From the NCBI GenBank assembly GCA_964522045.1, contig CAZFSF010000085.1, positions 1 to 12,514 of the forward strand: 12,514 nucleotides of DNA. The letters are read 5' to 3'. The position numbers and the translations under genes were made by a program. The stretch is from Desulfacyla sp964522045 (lineage in GTDB: Bacteria > Desulfobacterota > DSM-4660 > Desulfatiglandales > Desulfatiglandaceae). The notes under the pieces are model-generated. The model saw only the letters and a program-made list of their open reading frames with translations, had not been told where the DNA came from and ran no database searches. Positions within the stretch are counted from its first letter, which is position 1. Each line of letters starts with the position of its first letter. Shown piece after piece: positions 6,486 through 12,514 of this stretch.

Positions 6486-7367
6486 TTATTCCACCGGGGC
6501 GTCAATCGAAGGTCCCTGGTCGTCTTTTTCTTCCCTCACGTGCAGTTTTTCTGTTTTTGGAAGGATAATGATCTCAGGCCCCCGTTCCTCGCCTTCGATC
6601 GATTCAGATGCTTCAACTGCCTCGGCCGCAGCAGCCTCCTCCTGTTCTTTTCTTAACACGTCTTCTTCACCTAATCGCTGCTCTGCTAAGGCGTGCCCTT
6701 CTATGGCGGCATCCGCGACCTTGGAGCATATCAGTCTTATGGCTCGAATGGCATCGTCATTTCCTGGTATGATGAAATCTATATCATCCGGATCGCAGTT
6801 CGAGTCGGCAATGGCAATCACGGGGATGCCGAGCTTCCTGGCCTCTTGTACTGCTATTTTTTCCCTCTTGGGGTCTACTACGAAAACTGCCCCCGGCAGT
6901 TCATCCATATTCTTGATCCCCCCGAGGTTCCTTTCTAATTTAAACAGCTCTTTATCCATCTTCAGGATTTCTTTTTTGGTGTAGCGGTTGATGGAACCAT
7001 CTTCTTTCATCTGTTCTAATTCTTTGAGGCGGGCGATACTTTTCTTGATGGTCTGGAAGTTGGTTAGTGTTCCCCCAAGCCATCGGTTGACCACATAGAA
7101 CATGCCGCAACGTTCGCTCTCTTCAACAACCGATTCGTGCCCCTGTTTTTTGGTCCCAACATAAAGGAGAGGGTACCCGTCAGCTACAGTCCTGACAATA
7201 AAGTCATAGGCGATTCTGATTAGTCTGACCGTTTTTTGAAGGTCAATGATGTGTATCCCGTTTCGAGCCCCGAAGATGTATGGTTTCATCTTGGGGTTCC
7301 ATCGCCTTGTTTGATGTCCGAAATGCACGCCTGCTTCGAGAAGTTGCTTCATGTTGATAACTGCCAT
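6486..7367 (-). CDS. rpsB: 30S ribosomal protein S2
   Basis: S2 joins the small subunit late and binds S1 on its solvent side. The 293 residues contain the standard core: MKQLLEAGVHFGHQTRRWNPKM at about 6-27 (signature region), FGARNGIHIIDLQKT, VGTKKQ, GTLTNFQTIKKSI and PVIAIADSNCDPDDIDFIIPGND. After about residue 230 there is a long acidic, alanine- and glutamate-rich tail (EEAAAAEAVEASESIEGEER onward) that E. coli S2 (241 residues) lacks; such tails vary widely in this family. AGGAGG lies 6 nt before ATG 7365-7367, the best ribosome-binding site in the cluster. The gene heads the operon and is preceded by a promoter and a long structured leader, suggesting regulation by S2 as known in E. 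coli. Confidence 0.97.
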   Translation of the reverse strand: MAVINMKQLLEAGVHFGHQTRRWNPKMKPYIFGARNGIHIIDLQKTVRLIRIAYDFIVRTVADGYPLLYVGTKKQGHESVVEESERCGMFYVVNRWLGGTLTNFQTIKKSIARLKELEQMKEDGSINRYTKKEILKMDKELFKLERNLGGIKNMDELPGAVFVVDPKREKIAVQEARKLGIPVIAIADSNCDPDDIDFIIPGNDDAIRAIRLICSKVADAAIEGHALAEQRLGEEDVLRKEQEEAAAAEAVEASESIEGEERGPEIIILPKTEKLHVREEKDDQGPSIDAPVE

Positions 7368-7627
7368 TCAATCCTCCTTTGTAGTGAGACCGCTTCAGAT
7401 CTCTATGCCGGTTTTTCCTCAGTTCGGAGCGTCTCGGCCCCAGTGGGGCTACAGGGGTACCTGGCAAAAATCCGAACCTGTGATTTTTAGGGCTATTTGA
7501 CCCTTGAGCTAATTCTCCTAACTTGGTATTATTAAGTGAATCCCTGTGGGTGTTCCGCCATGATCGGCTGAATACGCACGGGCCCAATACCTCACATTTT
7601 GCCCCGTGAGGCCCAAAATTCATAAGC
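7368..7627 (-). promoter_or_regulatory. Long structured 5' leader of the rpsB operon
   Basis: About 260 nt of gene-free transcript lie between the predicted promoter and rpsB. They hold several exact inverted repeats. A 7-bp stem GTTCGGA/TCCGAAC (7422-7428 with 7471-7477) encloses two hairpins: GCCCC/GGGGC with a 3-nt loop (7437-7449) and CAGG/CCTG with a 4-nt loop (7452-7463). A competing hairpin AAAAATC/GATTTTT with a 9-nt loop (7466-7488) overlaps one arm of that stem. Further upstream are CCTCAC/GTGAGG (7590-7611) and an 8-bp pair GATCGGCT/AGCCGATC (7562-7569 with 7625-7632) that straddles the likely transcription start. Control by S2, as known for E. coli rpsB, is the simplest reading. 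An open frame here on the minus strand (7243-7623) is judged non-coding. Confidence 0.6.
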
Positions 7628-7632
7628 CGATC

Positions 7633-7661
7633 TTTATAACATTGCCGATTTTAATTTGCAA
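7633..7661 (-). promoter_or_regulatory. Sigma-70-type promoter for the rpsB operon
   Basis: The minus strand reads TTGCAA (7661-7656), a 17-nt spacer and TATAAA (7638-7633). These match 4 of 6 and 5 of 6 consensus bases at optimal spacing. Transcription would start near 7625-7627. The arrangement is divergent from the plus-strand gene at 7788. Confidence 0.65.
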
Positions 7662-7673
7662 GAAAAAAATTGG

Positions 7674-7705
7674 GGATTTAGGAATTTAGGAATTGAGGGA
7701 TTGGG
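7674..7705. repeat. Degenerate tandem 8-nt repeat
   Basis: Four consecutive units, GGATTTAG, GAATTTAG, GAATTGAG and GGATTGGG, fill the divergent intergenic region just upstream of the rpsB promoter. They resemble the other short-period intergenic tracts in the window in style but not in unit sequence. Confidence 0.7.
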
Positions 7706-7717
7706 GCAACAATCATC

Positions 7718-7743
7718 CCCGCCCTAAATCTGGTCAAGGCGGG
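7718..7743. repeat. GC-rich inverted repeat (CCCGCC...GGCGGG)
   Basis: This is a 6-bp perfect inverted repeat around a 14-nt loop, 45 bp upstream of the 83-residue gene. The stem has the same CCCGCC/GGCGGG sequence as the palindrome at 2388-2404 and is close to the one at 9542-9557. Confidence 0.6.
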
Positions 7744-7787
7744 ATTTCCGCTTTGCTACAACAATCAACAACTCCTGGGGTTAGAGC

Positions 7788-8039
7788 ATGGATGAAAATA
7801 TTAAGAAGGGTATCAAAAGGCTTGCTGAAAATGCTGAAATAGGGGTTGCTCGGTCTATCTTGCGCTGGAAGTACAAAAAGGAAAAGGTCATACCTCCAGG
7901 GGATGATGATATCGAAACCCAGTCTCGAATGGTAGCAGACAAGGTGCACGATGTTATTGCGGAAAGAGGAAGGAATGTCTGGAATGAGCTCAAAAAGGTG
8001 TACGCCAAAACCGGTGCCAAGGAGGATTCAGACGAGTGA
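7788..8039 (+). CDS. Small basic protein of unknown function, coupled to the dGTPase gene
   Basis: The product is 83 residues, charged and probably helical: KKGIKRLAENAEIGVARSIL, then RWKYKKEK, a short acidic turn (PPGDDDIE), a second helix region VADKVHDVIAERG and NVWNELKKVYAKTG. No signal peptide, membrane segment or cysteine is present. A GGGG about 9 nt before ATG 7788-7790 is a weak ribosome-binding site. Its TGA stop overlaps the GTG start of the next gene by 4 bases, a strong sign of coupled translation and a shared role. I do not recognise the family. An accessory or regulatory partner of the HD phosphohydrolase is the simplest guess from context, but the pairing may only reflect the operon. 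The coding status is supported by the overlap. Confidence 0.75.
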   Translation: MDENIKKGIKRLAENAEIGVARSILRWKYKKEKVIPPGDDDIETQSRMVADKVHDVIAERGRNVWNELKKVYAKTGAKEDSDE

Positions 8040-9232
8040 GATATAGCAAGCTGCTTCTTAGGATCAGAAACGATCTGGATGAAAACGAGAAGGAAAGATT
8101 TTCTTCATGGGCTTGTCTCAGTTGTCAGGCAGTGAGAAGAAAGAGGGATGATGACATCGATCGTGGACACAGACAGAGTTTCTCTGTTGATTCTGACCGG
8201 ATACTCCATTCTTTGGCCTATTCCCGCTATATAGACAAGACTCAGGTTTTTTATCTGATAAAAAATGATCACATTACCCACAGGGTTTTGCATGTGCAAC
8301 TTGTGTCCAAGATCGCAAGGACCATAGGACGTCTTCTCCGGCTTAATGAGGATCTGATTGAGGCTATAGCCCTCGGGCACGATATCGGCCACACTCCCTT
8401 CGGGCATGATGGAGAGAGATTTCTTTCCGCTATTTGTGAATCTTTTCAGATAGGCCGGTTTCTCCATAATGTACAGGGCGTCCGCTCTCTGCAGGAGATA
8501 GAGAGGAAGGGGAAGGGATGGAACCTGACACTGCAGGTGTTGGATGGGATTTTCTGTCACGACGGTGAGATTCACTCTCAGTCCCTCGCACCAAAGAGAA
8601 AAAAAAGCTTTGAGACCCTGATTGTTGAAATAGGAAAAAAGGGGGAAGACCCTTCCATCGATATCTGGCCCATGACGTTGGAGGGGTGCGTGGTCAGGAT
8701 GGCCGACACCATAAGCTACATTGGCCGGGATATAGAAGATGCCATCAGGCTCGGTTTGGTAGCCCGACAAGATATCCCGGAGGATTGCAGGCGGGTTCTG
8801 GGGGATACAAATGGGACCATTGTCTACACCCTTGTGGAGGACCTTGTTGCGAATAGTCTAAATAGAGGGGATTTGAATTTCAGCAGTGATGTGGGATTTG
8901 CATTGAAAAAGCTTAAGAAATTTAATGAAAAATTTATTTATAAAGACAGCAGGGTCAAAGGGCAAACTGCCAAGATTAAGCGTATGTTTGAGTTGTTGTT
9001 TGAAAAATATCTCGAGGATCTCGAAACGGGGAATGAAAATTCCGCCATATACAAAGGGTTTTTGGGGGGAATGTCGCCGAAATATATGGAACAGACTCCT
9101 CCCGCAGCGATTGTGCGGGACTTTATCGCCGGGATGACGGATGAGTATTTCTTAAGTCAATGCCGTAAGAATTTTATCCCCGAAATGAAACCCGATTTTT
9201 TAAATAGTGTCCGAACGAAAACCTCGAAATGA
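8036..9232 (+). CDS. dgt: HD-domain dGTPase-like deoxyguanosine triphosphohydrolase
   Basis: Members hydrolyse dNTPs, classically dGTP, to the nucleoside and triphosphate in the cytoplasm. The 398-residue protein starts with GTG inside the previous gene's stop. The family segment DSDRILHSLAYSRYIDKTQVF lies at about 52-72. The HD metal site is H82 (in THRVLH), H115-D116 (in ALGHDIGHTPFGHDGE, 112-127) and D224 (in VVRMADTISYIGRDIEDA). FCHDGE at 173-178 is a further family block. A short cysteine-bearing N-terminal segment (WACLSC, 25-30) is unusual. The final residues, about SVRTKTSK, are encoded by one arm of a 24-nt inverted repeat, so the true ancestral C-terminus may have been altered. The exact nucleotide preference cannot be read from sequence; family members also act on other dNTPs. 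Confidence 0.88.
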   Translation: MRYSKLLLRIRNDLDENEKERFSSWACLSCQAVRRKRDDDIDRGHRQSFSVDSDRILHSLAYSRYIDKTQVFYLIKNDHITHRVLHVQLVSKIARTIGRLLRLNEDLIEAIALGHDIGHTPFGHDGERFLSAICESFQIGRFLHNVQGVRSLQEIERKGKGWNLTLQVLDGIFCHDGEIHSQSLAPKRKKSFETLIVEIGKKGEDPSIDIWPMTLEGCVVRMADTISYIGRDIEDAIRLGLVARQDIPEDCRRVLGDTNGTIVYTLVEDLVANSLNRGDLNFSSDVGFALKKLKKFNEKFIYKDSRVKGQTAKIKRMFELLFEKYLEDLETGNENSAIYKGFLGGMSPKYMEQTPPAAIVRDFIAGMTDEYFLSQCRKNFIPEMKPDFLNSVRTKTSK

Positions 9233-9339
9233 AAACGGACACAACATCGATCATGAGGTTTTAGTAAGTTGGGACCAGTTCCATTAATCCAAAATCCAAA
9301 ATCGTGCCTGAACAGGGTTTTCGTTCAGACAATAGTTAA
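9200..9339. repeat. 140-bp element with 24-nt imperfect terminal inverted repeats (MITE-like)
   Basis: The left arm 9200-9223 (core TGTCCGAACGAAAACC) and the right arm 9316-9339 (core GGTTTTCGTTCAGACA) are reverse complements at 21 of 24 positions. The 92-bp interior holds no gene but has further inverted repeats: GTGTCCG/CGGACAC (9207-9213 with 9236-9242) and AAAACCTC/GAGGTTTT (9218-9225 with 9255-9262). It also has a 7-nt tandem AATCCAA AATCCAA (9286-9299). TA dinucleotides flank the conserved cores on both sides, which could be a target duplication but is weak evidence. The left arm lies inside the 3' end of the dGTPase gene. A folded 3' RNA or terminator-like structure is the alternative reading. 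Confidence 0.5.
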
Positions 9340-9403
9340 GAGGTAGCCGGATCATAGCTGAGGATACTATCTCATCGTGGTTATTAATCTTTTTTTGGGA
9401 CAT

Positions 9404-9448
9404 TTGTTAACATTTTTTATTGACAAAATATAACGTGTGAGTAATTGT
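9404..9448 (+). promoter_or_regulatory. Candidate promoter region for the ABC ATPase operon
   Basis: A perfect TTGACA (9420-9425) lies in AT-rich DNA, but its best -10 at 17-nt spacing (AATTGT) is poor. An overlapping alternative pairs TTGTTA (9404-9409) with TATAAC (9429-9434) at a long 19-nt spacer. Either would leave a leader of roughly 270-290 nt before the ATPase gene. Confidence 0.35.
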
Positions 9449-9541
9449 GTATCCGCATTGAGGAGATGATTCAAAGTCTCATGCAAATATTTTTTATCCC
9501 TGTCAGAATTCCCTAACCGGGTAAATGTTTTTCTTTGCGAG

Positions 9542-9557
9542 TCCCGCTATAGCGGGA
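9542..9557. repeat. Perfect 16-bp palindrome TCCCGCTATAGCGGGA
   Basis: This is an exact self-complementary 16-mer in the intergenic region. It shares the TCCCGC/GCGGGA ends of the palindrome at 2388-2404. It could be a dispersed repeat or an operator; there is no T-run to make it a terminator. Confidence 0.7.
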
Positions 9558-9727
9558 TTTACCTCGTTGAATTGCTTCAGCACCTATTAACTGGTTTAAC
9601 TGGGGCGTGAGACAAAAGTTGAATCACCATTCAGTCTTCGCAGAGTCTTTATGCCATCAGATTTCACTGAGTTTGTCTGTAATACCATGAAAAAACAATA
9701 ATATAGCGCAAAATGGAGGCCCGTGAT

Positions 9728-10549
9728 ATGGTTCAGGGGGGGGAACTCAAAGAAGGCGACATAATTCTTAAGCTGGAAGATGTCCACATGTCTTTTGGTA
9801 AGGTGGCCGCCTTGGCCGGTGTCAGCCTGGAGGTGAGGAAGGGTGAAATTCACTCGATTATCGGCCCGAACGGCGCAGGCAAGACAGTCATGATGAACTG
9901 TATCAATGGGCTTTACCGGCCTCAGAAGGGGAATATTTTCTTCAAAGGCCAAAAGGTCAACGGGCTAAGACCATACAGGCGTGCAGAATTAGGGATTTCC
10001 AGGACATTTCAGAAGTTGGAGCTTTTCGGGGGGATGACGGTCCTCGACAACATCCGGTTGGGAAGACATATACATCTCAAGAGTGGGATCGTAAGCGGGT
10101 CTATTTATGTGGGGAAGACAAAGGCCGAAGAGATTACGTCCAGGAAGTTTATTGAGGAGGAGATTATCGATCTCTTAGAGATTGAAAGCATCAGGGACAA
10201 ACCGGCTCACATGCTTCCCTATGGTCTCCAGAAGCGCGTTGAACTTGGCCGGGCATTAGCGCTCAATCCGGAACTCATCCTTTTAGATGAGCCATTAGCC
10301 GGGTTGAACCTGGAAGAGGTGGAGGACATGGCCCGTTTTATCCTCGACATAAATGAAGAGAAGCGCTGGAAGGTCACCTGCGTCTTAGTTGAGCACGATA
10401 TGGGTGTGGTCATGGATATATCCCACAACGTGAATGTCTTGAACTTCGGCAACCAGATTATGGATGGGACTCCCGAGGAGGTCCAGGCGAATCCGGAAGT
10501 GGTAAAGGCTTATTTGGGTGAAGAGGATTTGTATTCCACAAGGAGGTAG
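9728..10549 (+). CDS. LivG-type ABC transporter ATP-binding protein
   Basis: This is the cytoplasmic ATPase of a branched-chain amino acid (HAAT) family ABC importer. From ATG 9728 it has 273 residues: Walker A GPNGAGKT at 46-53, Q-loop FQ at 94-95, signature LPYGLQKR at 163-170 (a LivG-style variant of LSGGQ), Walker B LILLDEP at 183-189 and H-loop EHD at 222-224. The C-terminal VVKAYLGE is typical of LivG/LivF proteins. An upstream in-frame ATG at 9713 would add five residues, but GGAGG (9715-9719) overlaps that ATG and is correctly placed, 8 nt before 9728. The acyl-CoA ligase follows after 8 bp. LivG-type ATPases paired with CoA ligases suggest import of a carboxylic acid rather than an amino acid (inference). 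Permeases and binding protein are not in the window. Confidence 0.9.
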   Translation: MVQGGELKEGDIILKLEDVHMSFGKVAALAGVSLEVRKGEIHSIIGPNGAGKTVMMNCINGLYRPQKGNIFFKGQKVNGLRPYRRAELGISRTFQKLELFGGMTVLDNIRLGRHIHLKSGIVSGSIYVGKTKAEEITSRKFIEEEIIDLLEIESIRDKPAHMLPYGLQKRVELGRALALNPELILLDEPLAGLNLEEVEDMARFILDINEEKRWKVTCVLVEHDMGVVMDISHNVNVLNFGNQIMDGTPEEVQANPEVVKAYLGEEDLYSTRR

Positions 10550-10557
10550 AACAAGAA

Positions 10558-12480
10558 ATGAACGGATCCGGGATAGAGATCACCAAGGACCTCACGATTC
10601 CCAAACTCTTTCTTAAACAGTGCAGGAAGTACGGAAAAAATAAGGTGGCCATGCGGGAGAAAGAGTTTGGCATATGGATCCCTTTTACCTGGCAGGATTA
10701 TTATGACAACGTGAAATACCTCAGTCTCGGTATGGTCAGTCTCGGGTTAAAGCGCGGGGATAAGGTGGCCATGATCGGGGACAATCGGCCCGAGGGACTC
10801 TGGGCAGAGATGGCCGCCATGTGTGCCGGCGGGGTCGGTGTGTGGTTGTTCCAGGACTGTATGATGGATGAGGTCAAATATATTATTGACCACTCCGACT
10901 CCAAGTTCTTTGTGGGTGAGACCCAGGAGGAGACCGATAAGGGCCTCTCTATCAAAGATGATTGCCCTAAGCTGCAAACGATACTATGGGATGACCCCAA
11001 AGGGATGAGGAATTACCATCAGGAGTATCTCATCAGCATAAAAAAGGTTCAGGAACTCGGAAAGGAGCTTGAGAAAAAGGAGCCGGACCTCTTTGAAAAA
11101 ATGATCAATGAGGGGCATGGCGACGATGTCTGCCTCCTCTTTTACACCTCCGGAACCACGGCGCTTCCCAAGGGCGCGCTCCTGACCCACTGGAATATGC
11201 TCACCATGGGGAAAAACCTCATGGCCGTTGACCCTTGCTATGACACCGACGATTTTGTCTCTTATCTCCCCTTTGCCTGGATCGGGGAGCAGATGATGTC
11301 CATATCGTGCGGTCTTCAGATGGGATATACCCTCAATTTCCCCGAGGAGCCGGACACGGCCCAGGAGAATATCCGGGAGATCGGTCCCCATGTGATGTTT
11401 GCACCGCCCCGGCTCTATGAAGGGATGACCCGCCAGGTCCAGGTGAAATATATAGATTCCACCTGGATTAAAAGAAAGATCTACGAACTTGCCACCAAGG
11501 TGGGCTATAAGGCCGCGGGTCTTAAGTTTGAAAAGAAACCGGTTCCCCTGCAATTGAAGTTTCTGAACTGGATCGCCTCCATCACCATGCAGAAAAAGCT
11601 GAAGGACCACTTAGGCCTGTCCAGGCTCAGACACTGTTACACGGGCGGGGCAGCCATGGGACCGGATCATTTCAAATTTTTTCACGCCCTCGGTGTTAAT
11701 CTCAAACAGATATACGGCCAGACAGAGGTGGCCGGTATTTCTGTCGTCCACAGAGACGGCGATATCAAGTATGATACCGTGGGGACGCCGATCCCTGAAA
11801 CAGAGGTCAAGATCGCGGAAGAGGGCGAGATTCTCACAAAAAGCCCTTCAGTGTTCATCGGGTACTACAAGAATGATGAGGCCACCGCAAAGACCCTGGT
11901 GGACGGATGGCTATATTCAGGTGACCGGGGGTTTATTGATGAAGATGGTCATCTGGTGGTGTTTGACCGTTCCAAGGATGTCATGACCCTCAATGACGGA
12001 AGACCTTTTTCGCCCCAATATCTTGAGACCCGATTGAAGTTCAGCCCCTTTGTCCGGGAGGTTTGGGCCATAGGCGATAAAAGAGACTACGTAACCGCCG
12101 TGATGTGCATCGATTATGCCGTGGTGGGAAAGTGGGCTGATGACAAGAAGATCAACTACACCAGCTATCCGGAATTGTCCCAGGATCCGGAGGTCTATGA
12201 CCTGGTCCAGAAACAGATTGAAGAGGCCAATAAGGACCTGCCGGGACCGGCCAAGATCAAGAAATTTATCAATCTTTACAAGGTGTTTGACGCGGATGAT
12301 GAAGAACTGACTAGGACCTCCAAACTGAGACGGGCATTTGTGGGGAATCGGTATAAGGATATTGTGGATGCCCTCTATTCTGATGCGGACGTTGTTCATA
12401 TGGATACCAAAATTACCTATGAAGATGGCAGGGAACAACGGATCAAGACCGATCTCCGCATCCAGAAGATCAACGTGTGA
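10558..12480 (+). CDS. AMP-forming long-chain acyl-CoA synthetase (FAA1/FadD15-like)
   Basis: This ANL-superfamily enzyme activates a carboxylic acid with ATP to an acyl-adenylate and then transfers it to CoA. The 640 residues are the long form typical of FAA1-like ligases. Key motifs are the P-loop FYTSGTTALPKG at 195-206, YLPFAWIGE at 236-244, TGGAAMGPD at 362-370, YGQTE at 386-390, LYSGDRG at 452-458 and the hinge DRSKD at 470-474. The C-terminal catalytic lysine is probably K589 in TRTSKLRR. No membrane segment or signal is seen. AGGAGG lies about 11 nt before the ATG, overlapping the end of the ATPase gene, so the two are surely co-transcribed. The substrate (fatty, aromatic or other acid) cannot be set from sequence. 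A heptad-repeat tract begins 12 bp after the stop. Confidence 0.94.
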   Translation: MNGSGIEITKDLTIPKLFLKQCRKYGKNKVAMREKEFGIWIPFTWQDYYDNVKYLSLGMVSLGLKRGDKVAMIGDNRPEGLWAEMAAMCAGGVGVWLFQDCMMDEVKYIIDHSDSKFFVGETQEETDKGLSIKDDCPKLQTILWDDPKGMRNYHQEYLISIKKVQELGKELEKKEPDLFEKMINEGHGDDVCLLFYTSGTTALPKGALLTHWNMLTMGKNLMAVDPCYDTDDFVSYLPFAWIGEQMMSISCGLQMGYTLNFPEEPDTAQENIREIGPHVMFAPPRLYEGMTRQVQVKYIDSTWIKRKIYELATKVGYKAAGLKFEKKPVPLQLKFLNWIASITMQKKLKDHLGLSRLRHCYTGGAAMGPDHFKFFHALGVNLKQIYGQTEVAGISVVHRDGDIKYDTVGTPIPETEVKIAEEGEILTKSPSVFIGYYKNDEATAKTLVDGWLYSGDRGFIDEDGHLVVFDRSKDVMTLNDGRPFSPQYLETRLKFSPFVREVWAIGDKRDYVTAVMCIDYAVVGKWADDKKINYTSYPELSQDPEVYDLVQKQIEEANKDLPGPAKIKKFINLYKVFDADDEELTRTSKLRRAFVGNRYKDIVDALYSDADVVHMDTKITYEDGREQRIKTDLRIQKINV

Positions 12481-12492
12481 GAGGGCGGTAAA

Positions 12493-12513
12493 CAGTAGGG
12501 AGTAGGCAGTAAG
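12493..12513 (+). repeat. Heptad repeat tract at right edge
   Basis: Three units, CAGTAGG, GAGTAGG and CAGTAAG, start 12 bp after the acyl-CoA ligase stop and may continue beyond the window. Units and orientation relative to the gene match the tract at the end of uppS (4412-4446). Confidence 0.7.
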
Positions 12514-12514
12514 G

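Larger units (their letters stand above)
9340..9712 (+). other. Gene-free region upstream of the ABC/acyl-CoA ligase operon
   Basis: No convincing coding frame was found on either strand. The region contains an AT-rich promoter-like stretch (9404-9434), a 16-bp palindrome (9542-9557), and a direct repeat TTAACTGG at 9587-9594 and 9596-9603 with 9-bp spacing that could be a protein-binding site. It also has a small hairpin TGAAT-CACC-ATTCA (9620-9633). No T-run-backed terminator stem for the dGTPase gene is evident. Confidence 0.5.

Noticed and set aside
6568..6984. Plus-strand open frame rich in Ser and Ala antisense to rpsB
   Set aside because: It is the complement of the acidic, repetitive S2 tail and core; there is no ribosome-binding site.
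7466..7490. tRNA-like T-arm (GGTTCGG with a flanking stem) in the rpsB leader
   Set aside because: No matching acceptor, D or anticodon arms at proper spacing; the stem is 7 bp with a 9-nt loop, unlike a T-arm.
7243..7623. A 126-codon minus-strand open frame across the rpsB leader and start
   Set aside because: It overlaps the start of rpsB in another frame, has no ribosome-binding site, and its composition does not look coding; the DNA is better explained by RNA structure.
9218..9262. Intrinsic terminator for the dGTPase gene (AAAACCTC/GAGGTTTT)
   Set aside because: The loop is 29 nt, the stem is AU-rich, one arm is inside the gene and no T-run follows the stem beyond the stem itself.
9361..9397. 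Hairpin TGAGG...TCTCA followed by a T-run as terminator
   Set aside because: The stem is only about 5 bp and lies well before the T-run, so the usual adjacency is missing.

Overview
The window looks like chromosome from a Gram-negative bacterium, most likely of the Desulfobacterota (the former Deltaproteobacteria) or a close relative. This is inferred from the gene order, an outer-membrane-type RseP protease, and a LivG-type ATPase next to a long-chain acyl-CoA ligase. No rRNA, tRNA, CRISPR array, transposase or phage gene was found, and no marker fixes the taxon.

Left block (positions 1-7661, minus strand): a housekeeping cluster reading rpsB, tsf, frr, uppS, cdsA, dxr, rseP, tsaB. It covers translation (S2, EF-Ts, ribosome recycling), isoprenoid and lipid-carrier synthesis (Dxr, UppS), phospholipid synthesis (CdsA), envelope stress proteolysis (RseP) and tRNA t6A modification (TsaB). 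Spacings are short, with one 4-base overlap (tsf/frr), so co-transcription is likely. pyrH, which usually sits between tsf and frr, is absent. A good sigma-70-like promoter (7633-7661) precedes a roughly 260-nt leader rich in inverted repeats, upstream of rpsB. After tsaB, on the same strand, come a small cysteine-motif protein and the first 51 codons of a PAS-domain protein cut by the window edge.

Divergent block (7788-9232, plus strand): an unrecognised 83-residue basic protein overlaps by 4 bases an HD-domain dGTPase-like triphosphohydrolase. The 3' end of the dGTPase gene runs into a 140-bp element bounded by 24-nt imperfect inverted repeats.

Right block (9233-12514, plus strand): an AT-rich, gene-free stretch of about 495 bp with promoter-like sequence, then a LivG-type ABC ATPase and a FAA1-type acyl-CoA ligase 8 bp downstream. 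This looks like the start of an operon for uptake and CoA activation of an acid substrate that continues past the window.

Running through the whole window is a layer of small intergenic repeats: 7-, 8- or 14-nt-period tracts and GC-rich palindromes of the CCCGC...GCGGG type. Some run into coding ends and supply stop codons and terminal residues (UppS, probably the dGTPase). I see no clearly new defence or metabolic system. The most interesting items are the structured rpsB leader, the recurring heptad tracts, the 140-bp inverted-repeat element and the missing pyrH.
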